Positions 49,033 to 60,967 of a DNA stretch of 64,000 nucleotides are shown here, one piece after another (positions within the stretch are counted from its first letter, which is position 1; every line of letters starts with the position of its first letter). The DNA is from Perkinsus olseni. Lineage: Eukaryota > Perkinsozoa > Perkinsida > Perkinsidae. The position numbers and the translations under genes are program-made. The notes beneath the pieces are model-generated. The model saw only the letters and a program-made list of their open reading frames with translations, was not told where the DNA came from and did not search any database. Location: the NCBI GenBank assembly GCA_013115135.1, contig JABANP010000177.1, positions 1-64,000 on the forward strand, read 5' to 3'.

Positions 49033-50820
49033 ATGATGTCAGCGTCATCATCAGCTGTGACTGGTGCCCTTGTTGGTGGTCACAGTGATTCGTTGTGCTG
49101 TTGTTGTGATGATGGCGCGGAGGAGGGCAGTATTGAGCCCCCTATACGGGGGCGACCATCCCTATTCATATTCGACTGGGATGATACTTTATTTCCTACC
49201 ACAGCTTTCCTTGAGCACAGCGCTCTCGATGAGGCGGAGGCAGACAAGGCTGAGGCTGCTTTTTTGTAAGCGCCGCTCGAATCAGTTCTCTGATTGTTTC
49301 CGATTTTTTGCTCGTGATATATTTCCACAAAAACGCCAACATAGTACGGGAGCTACTAGAGGTTATTTGGGATCACTACAGACAAAATTTGGTATATCCA
49401 GTACGTCACACTTAACCTTAAAATATCTGTGTAGATTCTCGTAAAATCTTGAGAGATTAGTTGTCGAGATAAAAATTCGGGCTCGGAGAGCAATTGAATG
49501 GGTATGCCACTGTAATAAAATAAGCTGCTGTCAGGTCCTGCTTAGAGGCTGCTGGAAAAGTTCTTCGAGAAGCAGTGGATATGAGTAAGGGCAGCAAGGT
49601 CCATATTGTAACTGCTGCCGATCCAGCCTGGGTTTATAAGTGTGCCCGGAGGTAGGAGAGGTGGCCAGGCTTAGTCAATTCGTCAGTCTATCGGAAATTT
49701 TGTAAGCATACTGTTGACGAACTGCGCGTTTTTTCTCACTTGAAACGACGCTGAGTGGAGATTTATTTCGGTCGAAAAAGTTGTCCAGATCTGATCCAAA
49801 CCGTTTAAGGTGTGAATGTTGAGAGCGGATCAGGTCAGGAATTCGTCAGATCAGGTTCGTACAGATCTCGAATGCTGTGAGTTTCAGAAAACTGGATTTT
49901 AGAATTCTTTTCGTTTTGGTTCAGAGTAACTCGGTTCCACTTTTTCCGACCGGACTGTATGAGTGCGCGACTGAGGGGAGATAGCGATTTGATTAGTACC
50001 CATAACTTGGCGTGGCGAGTAAACCGTCCCCTGTGAACGAGCTGATCTTTGTTTTTCAAGGATTGTCCTCCGGCAATTACGCGAGTACACTCTTAATGAA
50101 TTGCAAACCCTCGGAATGATGCTAAGTCGAGATTTTAATGCGTGGCTGAGGCAGATAATGGCCGAATTTTTGGCCGATTGCCTGAAGCAAGAACTGCTCG
50201 TGTTTTTCCGTAGATCCTCCTCTGGCATTCTACCCCTAATTGATGGTATTAACCCGAGGGTGGAAGTTAAGAGTACCATCGGGTTGGCTAGTAAAGCCCG
50301 TTCAATGGTTCGTGCCTTGAAGTGCCGGCGTGAGCGTACCGATGGCGGGCATGTTAGTCTGGTGAGAAATTTCGCACGGTATTTTGCGATGCACTCGTCC
50401 AGTTGGTGCAGGTACTGGTAGGAAACAGTAGATGTGATTTGAACCCGGCAAGACTGCTGTCGAGGCTCTTACCGAGGAAGCTACGTTAAATGCGTCAAGA
50501 TGAAATCAGTACTATAAGGGCGGGGTTGGCTGATGGCACGGATCCTGCAGGTTCCCTCGGTGGACGATTTGTCGAAGCAGCTGTCAAAGCTAAGCTCCGT
50601 ACTACCGCGCATCGTCGCTGAAGAGTCTCACAAAACTTACGTTATGTGTCCTGAGGAGGCCAGAGCGATGAAGAGCAACAACGTCGTCGTCAAACAACCT
50701 ATACCCGGCAGAAGTGCTAGGGGCAACACACAAGGCAATGGCATCAGGCAACGCCTTCATAGTGATGCAAGTGAGGGTTGGGAGGGTGTAAATAGCGCTC
50801 GCCCTGGTGATCGATTGTGA
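49033..50820 (+). CDS. HAD-superfamily hydrolase
   Basis: Exon 1 begins at tandem ATGs (49,033/49,036), has a Ser/Cys/Ala-rich leader, and contains HAD motif I, LFIFDWDDTLFPT, with both aspartates (about 49,166-49,205); its donor is gtaagc at 49,268. Exon 2 (49,534-49,655) reads EAAGKVLREAVDMSKGS and VHIVTAADPAW, which contains the Thr of motif II. Exon 3 (about 50,060-50,421) is rich in charged residues. The last exon (about 50,551-50,720) reads VPSVDDLSKQLSKLSSVLPR, and with the preceding YVKCVKMKS it matches the C-terminal pattern of plant and protist HAD proteins of this type. The substrate is unknown. Some middle joins are tentative, and an AT-rich dispersed repeat sits in the intron at about 49,680-49,830. 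Confidence 0.7.
49680..49830 (+). repeat. Dispersed AT-rich repeat, divergent copy
   Basis: This contains ctgcgcgttttttctcactt followed by aaacgacgc, resembling the core at 3945-3970 and 53,855-53,885. It lies inside an intron of the HAD gene. Confidence 0.35.
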
Positions 50821-50929
50821 TAGGTACGTCGGCTGGAAGCGGGGTGGATGACGCATAGTTGCTGGACGCTTGATGAGGCTTATGTCCATCGTTTCAGTTG
50901 GCGCGTTTTTTCGAGAGGCCCGAATGTTT

Positions 50930-52170
50930 GTAATATGGTAGAGTGATGGTGGATAATTATTCTGTGGGTATATTGATGATTATTATTGCTACTGTTGTCA
51001 TTACACTGCTCACAAAGGTTGGTCTAACACGACGATCACACGGTGACCGTCGTCGTTGTCGTATTAGTCCTTACTGGTCATAGGTCGGGTGGAGGCGTAG
51101 GTCTCTACTCGTCCAAAATGATGTTCTTTTCTGTTGTACTGACCTGCTCTGTCAGAACAACGAGGGGGATGGTCTGTTAGCAGCCTCTGGCGCTTATCCG
51201 CCACTAGACTAGGTAGACTCTCATAGGGTCCGCCATTTCTGATGCTAGCCTTGCATCTATGCTCGGTGTGTCGCCAGTGGAAGTTTGGTGGAGCCGTGGG
51301 TGGTTCAACTCCACTATGCTTTGAACCGGAAGGTCCTTGGTTCTATTCTTGGTGGCCGTACTGATGCCAGTTTTACAGTATTTGCGCCAGTGGCTGCTTA
51401 ATTGAGCTGCTCTTTCTCTGTCACTTTGGCTAAGCCCCGCTGCACTTGTGTAGTGGTGCTCAGCCGTCGCATTATACTATTGCCGTTGCTCGCTTTGCCC
51501 TCAGCGTTGGTGTTTCGGGTGATTCTCCGCGGCCTTTCGGTGGTAATTTGCGAGATAATCTCGGCCTCCTTTGTAATGTGGGTACCTGGAACATCGATGT
51601 TCTCAGCGGGCCCTGGGCGGGAGAAACATCGGCTGTAATAAAATCACACTTATTATTATTTACTCATTTCGGGACGGTCGTCCATACTCTTTTTCTCTTG
51701 TCGCTCCTGACTGCGTAGGGAAGGCTTTCCTTGCACTGTCTTTGGTGTTTCGTTCGAACAGGAGTGTGGTAGAAGGCATCTGAGATCACGGCGGCTCCTC
51801 GTGTTCTTCTCAGCCGTCACGAGGCTGCTGTTTGGTTCGTGCTTCCAGCTGGTCGGTGAGAGCACCTAGAACCTTCTTTGGTCAGTGTTCTGATCTCTTC
51901 GAATGGTGTGCCGTCGACTGGAGAAATGCTGTGTGGCAAGGGCCTTGGGGAGCATATCGTTACTGAGTCCTTGAAGGTCGGCGCTGTCGGAAACAATTGG
52001 GGACTGGATAGCGCCAGTGGTGGTACGGGGAAGGATTATTCAGATTGTTTCCCGTAAGGCTATAGCGAGCCTTTAGTGTGATGTCTAAGGGGGACGTGTG
52101 ACGATTCTCCCGGTCTCTCAGCGTGCTCGGCTCTTCTGCCTGCTGTACACAGGGTTCTGAGTGGAACAGA
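50930..52170. other. Intergenic; degenerate repeat fragments
   Basis: No gene is recognised. At about 51,325-51,365, ccttggttctattcttggtg resembles the B-box region of the tRNA-like hairpin at 13,838-13,905. At 51,570-51,600 a frame reads VGTWNIDVLSG, similar in style to the start of a LINE endonuclease domain, but no further motifs follow. Both are weak matches. Confidence 0.35.
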
Positions 52171-52283
52171 GATGATTGCGATCGAAATAAGGGCTTCTCT
52201 GGCCTCAGTGGGATACGTTCTTACAAGGCGAATCGAAAGTCGTTTACTACGTCAGTTCTACGATGTAGATTTTTCTTCTATGG

Positions 52284-53141
52284 ATGACTCCGGAGGACAT
52301 ACAAGGTCTACAGCAGCTGCTCACGGAGGAGTTTCCCATCGAACAGCAACACAGATGTGTTCATGGGCTTGTGAAACGAAAGAGGATGTCCGAGCAAGAA
52401 GCGCTGGCAGTTCACCGAGAGTGAGCGTTCTTGCATCATGCAGGTTGCATGCCGTCGCCGACGTTGTTATTCTAGTGATGGTGTTGTTTCTGTTTCTGTT
52501 GTTCTTGTTGATGCCGTTGCTGTTGCTTCGAGGGCCTGTCAGACCCTTCAGTGTTTGTGATATCATACATCAGTTACGAGAAGGGTTTATGCTTGTTACG
52601 GTCGAGGGAGGGGCTTAGAAGATTGGCTGGTTGTAACTCAACTGGCGTCAGGTTTTATAGGCGGCAGCAAACTCCCGCTACTTGCGGGGTTACGTCGGTG
52701 GCGATGGTCTTGGCGTCGATGAGCGGGAAGATTCTGAGCGATGAGGAGATGCTGCAGGTGGAATTCTTTGCGGTACGCAAAGATACCATCCTGAAAGAGG
52801 GACTAACGCTAGCTCAATTGTGCGATAGTTGCCGTATGATGGGATGGGACACAGCCATTGTGAGACCGCAAAGTGCAGCAGAGTTGGAGCGCCTCTTTGC
52901 GCACAGCAAAGATTTTTTTATTCTGAATTATGATATGGCGGAGGCCGGGCAAGTCCCTTGGGGAGGACACTTCGCTCCGGTAGGTGGGTATCATAAGGAG
53001 ACAGCGAGTGTGTTGCTGCTGGATCCATGGCCATATACTGAGCCTGTGTGGATTGGTCTACAGAAGATACTCACCTCTATGCAGGGTGTCGACAGGAAGT
53101 CGGGGGAAGCGAGAGGCATACTGAGGATTACCATGTCATGA
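52284..53141 (+). CDS. Phytochelatin-synthase-like peptidase (C83 family)
   Basis: Family C83 enzymes are gamma-glutamylcysteine dipeptidyl transferases or peptidases that act on glutathione; the plant enzymes make metal-binding phytochelatins. The exon 52,590-53,141 contains the whole catalytic core: RRQQTPATCGVTSVAMVLA with the nucleophile Cys, GGHFAPVGGYH with the catalytic His, and VLLLDPWPYTEPVWI with the catalytic Asp. TLAQLCDSCRMMGWD and FFILNYDM are also family-like. The protein ends soon after the core, like the short cyanobacterial type, and lacks the Cys-rich C-terminal half of plant enzymes. An upstream exon from ATG 52,284 (TPEDIQGLQQLLTEEFPIEQ onward), ending at a gtgagc donor near 52,421, is probably the N-terminus, but that join is not certain. 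A start inside 52,551-52,600 is the alternative. Confidence 0.85.
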
Positions 53142-53699
53142 TTGTGCACGCAGCTGGACGACGGAAAGATGGGCAATTCGGAACTCTCGTTTTTCTGGAT
53201 TTCTGGTTTCGCTGCTGCTGTTGTTACAGATCTTTTCTCACAGTTTTATCCGAGTTGAGTTATCCGCAATTTTTCGGCCATCGATTTTTATGAGCCTGCT
53301 GAGCATACCTGGGGCATTTTGATAATGCTTCCTGTATGCCTGTCCCATTCTGGCGAGGCAGTGGTATCCCTACCGAAAGTCTTTCTCAAGTTTTTTCAAT
53401 TCGTTTTGACATAATTATAATTACCGATTACGTGTAATGGCAACAGATGAAGCTGTTCAAGTGGGGACTCCCGAAGCAGTCCTCGTCCAGGAGAGGAGTA
53501 GTAGCGCCCATGACGGCTATAGGAAGGAGCCCGCTGGTTGTTACCATCGTCATCAGGTCCTCGTAGTGGCAGTGGCGATACGGAGCTCACGTCACCATAT
53601 ATTTTTATGAGAGAACATGCATGGTTCTGTACACCAGATGTCAAGGTGATGGCGGCTGAATTTCGCCTTATTTTCGACTATTAGTATATATTCGCCAAA

Positions 53700-53930
53700 T
53701 GCTCGAGTTGTTTTTCACGGAAGAAAACTGCCTTTTCGCAAAAAATGCTTTTTCGCGGAAAAAATACAGCTTTTTTTCGCGAAAAAAAACTCTCTCGCGA
53801 AATGCTCAATGTGTTTTTCTCGGAGCGATTTGACTACATTCCACATCGCCATTTACGCGTCTTCCACGTGGCGAAAACGCTAATTCACGTATTACGGGTT
53901 AAACTCAAGTATAAGGTTTTTGTTATAGAT
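53700..53930 (+). repeat. Dispersed AT-rich repeat, copy 2
   Basis: Several TTTTTCGCG(A/G)AAAAA tracts are followed by TTTACGCGTCTTCCACGTGG, CGAAAACGC and TTCACGTATTACGGGT, the same block order as at 3830-4025. It sits just upstream of the first recognisable TLDc-gene exon. Confidence 0.55.
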
Positions 53931-53960
53931 ATTGGTTAAGAGGTAAATACCGCCCATTAG

Positions 53961-56900
53961 ATGTGCGCTAGCTTTCCGATGTTGATACAGTGTTCTTATT
54001 CCGTTAGCTTTGTTGACAATTGTGTTGCTCAGGCTCCGGGGTTGTTGACGATATCAGAAAGTGCCTCCACGTTACACTTCGAGCCGGACCCTCGGTTTGA
54101 ACGTGTGCGGACTGAGGGTATGGGAGCTTATCAGGTGAGAACACAACCGCTCTGCCATTGGACCATATCGCTCGTGCTCTTCTAGGCCTACATAGATCTG
54201 AGAGACTTGGTGGAATGTGGGGCTGTTACTGTCCCGACCAGCGAGTATGAAGGGGAACCGGTCCCGCAAGGTAGTGTAGGCATCACTGCTGCATAGCCAG
54301 TTTGATGGCATCGTCGCGTAGGGACGTTCGGTCACTATGGCGAGACCGACCCCGATGAGTACGCCGCCCATTTCCTGCAACTGCAGGTGAGACCGCGCTC
54401 TCGTTCCTTCTGTTGAGTCTCTCGTTTTAGTTGAGCACGCTGCATGGACGTCGCAAGCACAGAGTTGGATCTGTGGGTTCCGTGTTGAGCGATGCCTCCA
54501 CGGGCAGCCCTTCACAGCAGCAACAAGTACCTCTGTCGGACGACAATGTCGTCGTTTTTCAAGTAGGTTTGGCGGCTTAGGGTTGGGATTATTTTTTTCA
54601 CATTCAGTTTCCCAGTCGTGAGAAGCTGTATAAGGTGGCCCATAGCCTGATTGATATTATTGATGATATTGCTGAGGAGAGAAGAGGTAATACTGAGAGA
54701 ATGGGGCTTCGGGTTTGCAGAATTACCAGGGACGCTTAAGAGAAACTACTGCTGTTGAAGGGGGACTCGAGCCTGGATTACGGGGGCTCTTTCCTCTGCA
54801 ATTTCGTCAATAACAGAGCTTATAGGAATAATATTTATTAGGATGGTAAATGACGGTCAACTGCGTACACTCGTGCTAAATCCCCTGTGACGCGTCGAGT
54901 GGTTTTGTCGAGGGGAACTACAGTAGTGTAAGGTTATCTCCGCAGCGGCAGTGCTGTCATGCACAACGTCAACTCATTTAACGTTAACGTGAACTTAACG
55001 CGAACGGTATGTTCAACCCATGAACGTGAACTGTATGATTTTTGAGATGCTTTTGCGAGTTCTGTGAACGACGCTCAAGTATCATGGCGGCTATCATTTC
55101 GGTGAGGGGTCGCCCGGCTCCGCACTTCGCTCGATCCTTCACTCAGTCGGTGAGGCGGCGGACATGAAGCTGAAAATTCTCTGGGCGATTGCGACTTGCA
55201 ACGTATCGTAATTTGCATGTCGGGGAGTTAAACTTGAGTATTATCATTGCTATTGTTTCGGCGAGGGGTCGTCTCAGTCATCATTGTCGTTTTAATTGCT
55301 CAGTGAAAGGAGGTTGTACAGACATCAGCACTCTCACGGAAGTGCCGTTCAGCTGCAGTGCTGTTGTAGAGGAGCTTGCTAAGATGGGCTTGACTGATGG
55401 TGGGCCTGCCGCGACTCCTGCTCGCTCGCACGCCAAGCGCTCCTTCTGCAGATAAGAGTGTTTCAAATACGACCGGTCAGGCCGGCAACGGCGGCCAGGT
55501 GGATCATGGAAAGCCGGGCATGGTTTCGTCGCCGTCCCGAGTAGTGATTGCTGCCGCTGTGAGTGCTGTGTGTGATGAGATGGTTTGCAGGTTGACGTAG
55601 TGGCTATCAGCGAGATCCAAGGCTCATCGTCATCCGAGGAGGGCGAGGATCAGGACTCGGCCGCCCCCCTGCTGACGATACCAGTGGATGATGAAAGTGC
55701 TCTGCAGTATATACAAAAGTAGTATCATGAGAGTATCTAGATTGATCATAGCGTGGGACGAGGGCAGCGTTGATACGAATAACAGAGGAATCCTGTAGAA
55801 TACACAAAGACATCGGTATTGATGCTCTTCATTATCGGGTGGTACGTATGACAGCTTAGTCTGCTGAGGCTCTCCTCGCCATGCTGTATATATAAGTGTC
55901 TGCAGCATATGAAAGCAGTATCGAGGTTTTTCGAGGTATCGGATGACGGTAGTCTCAATTCTAACGCTGTTCCAACATTAATATTCTCGAAGAGAAAATG
56001 ACGCCGGTTTTTACGTCACATCCTCATTCAGTACTACTATCTAGGCCGCGTTTTTTTTCGCAGTACATTGTGACGATCATGCAGCAGTATCTTTTCCATT
56101 TGCAGTCACTTGGATGTGAAGGACCCTTGGTTGTTGACACGGAGGGCTGCGGCTACACTGTCGGACCATCTCCCTATTATGTTGCGGTTCACGGTAACCA
56201 TTCTGAGGACTTCCTGCTCTTAGTGATGTTTTTGCTTTTCAGCAATGGACTCTATCATACTCGCCCAAGGTGCACGGCATCTCTCTGGACAATTTCTACA
56301 GGTAATTTCGTGGCGCAGTGACGCTTCCATACTGATGTGTTGTTCTTTCGACAAGGCACATGGAGCGGATGCCCTGCCCGTCTATTCTGCTTATAAAAGA
56401 CACCGAGGGGACAGTGTTCGGTGCCCTGTGTATGGGGCAGTGGAGGAAATCGGGAAAGTTCTGCGGCAATGGTATGCAGGGCTCCGGGTGTTCAACGGAC
56501 CTCTCCGGAACTTTCTGGTTGTTCGGGTTGGATGGTATAGGATTCTAGCCTGATTATAGTAGGCTTTTAAATTGGCGAATCGTCGTACAGTAGTTAGTAT
56601 CATAATAAATCTGTCGACAAACGATTTTGGTGTTGACAGGAGCGCTCCTGAAAGTTAGGGAGTCAGTATGTTGGACTTTCCAGCTGCAGCAGTTGATAAT
56701 TTCATGGCGCAGTGACGGTATTTCAGGTGAAAGCTGGGTCTTCACCTTTGGCAAGCATGGATATGACAGAGGGGATATAACAGTATATCCTTGGAGCAGC
56801 AAGAACGAGTTTTTCCAGGTAGCACCCCCGCAATTTTGTGGCGCGCGACTTCTCCACATCGTCCTCTTCAGTACGGCGATAAACGTCGGCTCGTGATTGG

Positions 56901-57370
56901 GGGTGGAGGGAAATCTGGCCAGAGTGCCATCTGCATCTACGATTCCTGGCTCAGGGTAATAACACCATTTTTTGATCACTCGGGCCCGATGGTTGCCGTA
57001 TTAACATCGTATTTGAAAATCTCGTGTGGCTTGTTGAAGCCTTGGGATGATGCGAGAATACTTGTGACATGGGATGCTTGCGTGGTTGTTGTAGCAATTC
57101 TATTGTTAGACAATTCAACAGCTAGGTCCTTGTGAGTGATACTATCTTCAAACGGCTAGCACGCGAAGAGAGATTCACGAAATTCTCGCCGCTCTGGTTG
57201 GCGTTCGTATTTCATGTGTCTAGGAGTAGGCGAAAGTGTGGTATGAGTTTTTCCTTCAGGGTTCCACTGGACATTGTCTAACATATAATTCGGGTCCACT
57301 AGCATCAAGCGAAGATTTTGTCATACAAGACGTGGAGGTGTGGAGCCTCAACTCCTCGGATGATGATTGA
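53961..57370 (+). CDS. TLDc-domain protein with GRAM-like N-terminal module
   Basis: TLDc proteins (OXR1/NCOA7/TBC1D24 type) bind and regulate the V-ATPase and protect against oxidative stress. Early exons read LLTISESASTLHFEPDPRFE then AYIDLRDLVECGAVTVPTSE (54,030-54,275), a GRAM/PH-like module seen ahead of TLDc in related proteins. Linker exons are Ser/Gln-rich (54,480-55,730). The TLDc domain starts QWTLSYSPKVHGISLDNFYR (56,243-56,303) and continues PSILLIKDTEGTVFGALCMG (about 56,380), SGTFWLF, ESWVFTFGKHGYDRGDITVY with KNEFFQ (56,732-56,818), RRLVIGGGGKSGQSAICIYD (about 56,883-56,955), and the final DFVIQDVEVWSL before the stop (57,368-57,370). The GGGG motif and terminal EVWSL are diagnostic. 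The start codon and several linker exons are uncertain. There are at least eight short introns. Confidence 0.8.
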
Positions 57371-57379
57371 TTATCGTGA

Positions 57380-58400
57380 AGCCCATCATTGTATCACATT
57401 AAGAAACATATCTTCTATTATAACGTTTTAAACACTGTAAATATTGCAAGTCATTTTCCTTTTTGCCAGTCGTCATCGCTGGTCATGAGCAGCATCAGAA
57501 TCAGCATCAGTTGTTCTCTGTCATATCATATCGTTATTATTGACGGTGTTGTGTTAGATCTGCTGGGGAAGCACCAGCGCTTCTAAGACAAGTTTGGAAT
57601 ACAGTCTCAAAAATTTTAGAAATTAATTTTTTAGATTATATTCCAAATTAATTAGCAGCACTACAGGAGCGGTGTTGATGGTTGAAGAATTTCGGGCGCG
57701 CGCGATTGGTAATGCGTTGATCGATTTGTGTCGTTGAATCATCGAGTAGGCCTAGGGAACTACCATTTTCTCGATCTTTGTCGTATTAGAATCCGGTACA
57801 GACAGGAAAGATGTGCCCCTCGCGCGCTAGACTCGTGCAAACTACTATTTTCTCGAACCGGGGTTATTTGGTTGGTTTCCGAAGCCTGGAGAACTGCGCT
57901 ACGGGAGGGGACCGAAAGTAAATTATCCCGAGTGTTCAATAGACCCTCCCCGGAGTCCCGAGAGCGCTCCCAGAATCGCCTTTCACAGTCTTAATTCAAT
58001 CCTGGGAGTGCTTATGGTTTCTTGGGAGACAGACTGTTGAAGACCCCAAATGCTGTCTTCGGGTGTCTCTCATCCAGCGTCCTCGAAGATGTGGTTATTA
58101 TGTTATACCCGAACCCATGTTTACCCAGCCGTTGCACTAGGTTGAGACATCCAATAGAACTGCCGAGTTGTTTCATTGGTCGCCTTTCATTGGTTCATTC
58201 ATCCTTCGTTGAAGGATGGGGAGCTGCCCTATGGAAGAGGGCCTGGAGTAAATTGCTTGAGGAATGAGTAATGTTTCTGATCCAGCGCCCTTAGTGGTTT
58301 CGTGTAGCTAACCACATCTCATGGGAAGGGCATATCTCACAGGAACATCTTGGATTGTTTGTTGAATTGTAGTAGCTGGATTTCCTTTTGCCACCTTTTC
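57380..58400. other. Intergenic with inverted repeat and decayed tandem duplication
   Basis: An AT-rich imperfect inverted repeat of about 25 bp per arm lies at about 57,591-57,650 (tttggaata...tattccaaa). Two related stretches, about 57,880-57,925 and 58,205-58,252, share gaagcctggagaactgcgct / gaaggatggggagctgccct and end agtaaatt. This looks like an old tandem duplication of about 330 bp. No gene is seen. Confidence 0.45.
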
Positions 58401-58410
58401 CTCCGCAAAG

Positions 58411-58989
58411 ATGATGTCCAAAAGGAAGTTACAGAAGATCATGACCATGCCCATCAACCTCATCTTCAGGTAGGTCGATTCGTCAACACCATCGTCATTG
58501 GGGACGCAATGGGATGATTGTATCAGGTATCTTACCGAGAAGACGAGGATTGTTGTATGGCTGTAATAACGGGTTTAAAAAGGTGGCTCGTCGCTTCTCG
58601 AAGCTCGACAATTCTGAGAGCTTCTGCGGTTGATTATGGCCGCTTCTTTACTTTCTTTGCTGTGCGGCGCGAAGGCATTTTTCTGTTAGGATTCCTTCTG
58701 TACTGGTATTGTATTTAGATATGATCATAAGGATCTCCGCATGGAGGGCGTTATCCTGGGCTTTGATGAATACATGAATGTGGTGTTGGATGATGCCGAA
58801 GAGGTTATAAACGGGCTGGTGGCATAAAATCGCGACGCGGCATTGACGGCCTCGAGTGCGCTTGAGCATGTCGTGGTTGCTCATCAGGTCAACACTAAGA
58901 AGGATACTCGAAGGCCTGTGGGAAGGATTCTCTTGAAGGGAGATAACATTACTTTGATGCACGCTGCTAGTAATAGTGCTGCTGCGTAG
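58411..58989 (+). CDS. SNRPE: Small nuclear ribonucleoprotein Sm-E
   Basis: Sm-E is one of seven proteins in the Sm ring around spliceosomal snRNAs. Four exons give a complete protein of about 90 residues. Exon 1 reads [19 protein letters not shown] and ends at a gtaggt donor; a small exon reads [11 protein letters not shown]; the third begins [20 protein letters not shown] and reads VVLDDAEE (Sm motif 1); the fourth contains [20 protein letters not shown] (Sm motif 2 with the R-x-L-L-K-G-D-N core) and ends at TAG 58,987-58,989. All junctions are GT-AG and keep frame. Length and order match the family. Either of two adjacent ATGs (58,411 or 58,414) may start it. Confidence 0.95.
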
Positions 58990-59156
58990 TACTAGGAGGA
59001 GGAGACGTCAATATCCGCATAATCAACGACGGCAGTAGAAGAAGGAAAAAGATTTTCTACGCAGTGTTGACCGGCAGTAACTGGAAGGTTGTGTTTAATC
59101 AATCCAACTCAGCGCGGGGGAAGTGTCGGAACAGCAGCTGTACTGATTTGTAGTGG

Positions 59157-59970
59157 ATGTATCCACAGGTGCAGGCCCCTCCACCACCTCAAAATCCCTA
59201 CTATGCGCCTAACACTGTCACTCGGGTGGGTCGTGAGTATCCGAGGTTGAAGCGTGCAGTGCATGGGGTCAGGTTCAAACGATACGAACGTATCATATAG
59301 TGGATGGGCGAGGGTGCGGTGACTGGGCGTGTAATTTAGTGTGGGCCCTTCTGTTCGGTTGGGAGAGCTTTCTGATGTGTAAGACAGCAGCTACGCGGTC
59401 GTGTTATGAATACAGTCGTTCAGGGGTGGCGATAGGTGTAGTATGTTGTGTGACCATAGTTGGCATACCATTCGGGCTGCAATGCTTTAAGCTTGGATGG
59501 CTGGTAGGAGGGGGGTAGTAGAAGACTTGTTCACTTCACACGGTATGAAAGCTGGATGCTCCCCTATGATCTTCGGGGGCAATAGTGATGTTGATGTCAG
59601 ATATTCCTGCCGTTTGGTAAGACGGTGTTGCGTCGGCAGTCTGTGGACACGTGTGAGTGTACTACAAGGCTTGTCGGCAACGTCCTCTGGTTACCACTCG
59701 GATTAGTATTATGCATCTATCACATGGCATGTAGGGGCCACCACATCACCCTCACCATCGGGCGTCTTCTATTTTGTTCTCTCAGTGGGTTTGGTGTGTT
59801 TTGTGACTATCATCGGCATACCCTTCGGTGTACAACATTGGAAGTTCGCGATGATGGCGTTGTGTCCATTTGGGACGGATACTTCGAGTGATGCCCTGGA
59901 AGAGCACTCCCAGGTGACTTTGATACTAAGGCTCTCCCGCTACTCTTATCGATTGTATTCCAAACGTGAA
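59157..59970 (+). CDS. YccF-domain membrane protein
   Basis: YccF (DUF307) is a small integral membrane protein best known from bacteria, with two similar membrane-spanning modules. After a Pro-rich start (MYPQVQAPPPPQNPYYAPN) the exons read ACNLVWALLFGWESFLM, then VAIGVVCCVTIVGIPFGLQC with FKLGWL, then IFLPFGKTV and a linker, then LVGNVLWLPLGLVLCIYHMA, then GLVCFVTIIGIPFGVQHWKF and AMMALCPFG. Both signature T-I-x-G-I-P-F-G motifs and the following P-F-G turns are present, so both YccF modules are complete. Five short introns are inferred, including gtgagt and gtaaga donors. Dense introns argue against bacterial contamination. The short C-terminal tail after SDALEEH is uncertain, so the end coordinate is approximate. 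Function is unknown. Confidence 0.8.
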
Positions 59971-60196
59971 TGCATAGGAATTTGTTAGTAGCAGTCTGCA
60001 TCCGGATGTATAATTCATCATGAAGAGGGTTAGTTACTTTCAGTTACTGGTGACCCAGGAGATAGTTTAGAGTGTATGCCGCGTTTTTATCGAGTCGTTG
60101 AACATTTGCAAGTCATTAGGACTGAGTATGAGGAGCAGATGCAAGTTTCTCTAACCCTAAGATATTGTGTGCCTGTGCAGCTGTAATGAAAGGGAG

Positions 60197-60267
60197 GGCT
60201 GTGCCGAGAATTGAACTCGGGACCTCTCGCACCCTAAGCGAGAATCATACCACTAGACCACACAGCC
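60197..60267 (-). tRNA. tRNA-Pro (anticodon AGG)
   Basis: Read on the minus strand, a complete 71-nt cloverleaf forms. The 7-bp acceptor stem (ggctgtg / cacagcc) is perfect. The D arm contains gtctagtggtatgat, which also carries the A box. The anticodon stem ctcgc/gcgag closes the 7-nt loop ttagggt with anticodon AGG, U33 and G37 as expected for proline. The variable loop is short, and the T arm ccgag-ttcaatt-ctcgg is perfect and carries the B box. CCA is not encoded. No intron is present. Confidence 0.97.
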
Positions 60268-60967
60268 GGTTGTAGTTAGTACAGCTCTCCCGAGCTGCCA
60301 TGCGATGTTGGTATCCTCTGTAATTAACCACTGCGTAATTGCCTTTGTCTAACCGTGTCGCAATTTTGCGAGGGTTCCGGCGTAGCTGCGCTATGACCTT
60401 TTTTGTGTCGCTAGAGCCACATCCCGTGAGTCGGAGAAGTCACACATACAGCGTTGTATTGGTAAGCCATTCAGTACTACTGTTAGCACACAGCAACATG
60501 TGCTATTCCCATAATTTCTGCGTGGTACGGTCAACCCGATCTCGGTTGTGGAGGCTCCTTTCGTCATCATCACTGATAACAAATCGTCATCAGCTACGTG
60601 CGAGTTGTGAGAGAGCTGCGATGTGCGGTTACTGGTGGCTCATGAGCAATGGAATGCGTCACTGCTTCTGATAAGCCGCCTAATGAACTCCTCGTCTTTC
60701 CGCAATATCTAACGGAACTCCGCGTGCAAGTTTCTGGTTGGTTATATTTGGATTTCCAATCTTGCGCGACGCCCGCCAACCATTCGTCGGTTGGATACTC
60801 CTCACTGTTGGGTGTTGTGTGAATTAATGCTAGTAGATGTCCCCATCTCGCTGAAGGCACTAGCGTGAATGCTTATCTGGAACTTCATTTTGGTAACTGA
60901 GGAGTGGGCGCGCGAGTTCATAGTAAATTATCGTTTTGTAGTTGATTTTATTATCGTTGTGAAGCAA

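Noticed and set aside
49899..50279. 126-codon minus-strand ORF
   Set aside because: It is a shadow of the HAD gene exon and intron on the opposite strand.
51570..51720. LINE retrotransposon endonuclease domain
   Set aside because: One short GTWNIDVLSG-like match is present, but no further endonuclease or reverse-transcriptase motif follows in any frame.
59157..59970. Bacterial contamination explaining YccF
   Set aside because: The gene is interrupted by several in-phase GT-AG introns and sits between clearly eukaryotic genes.
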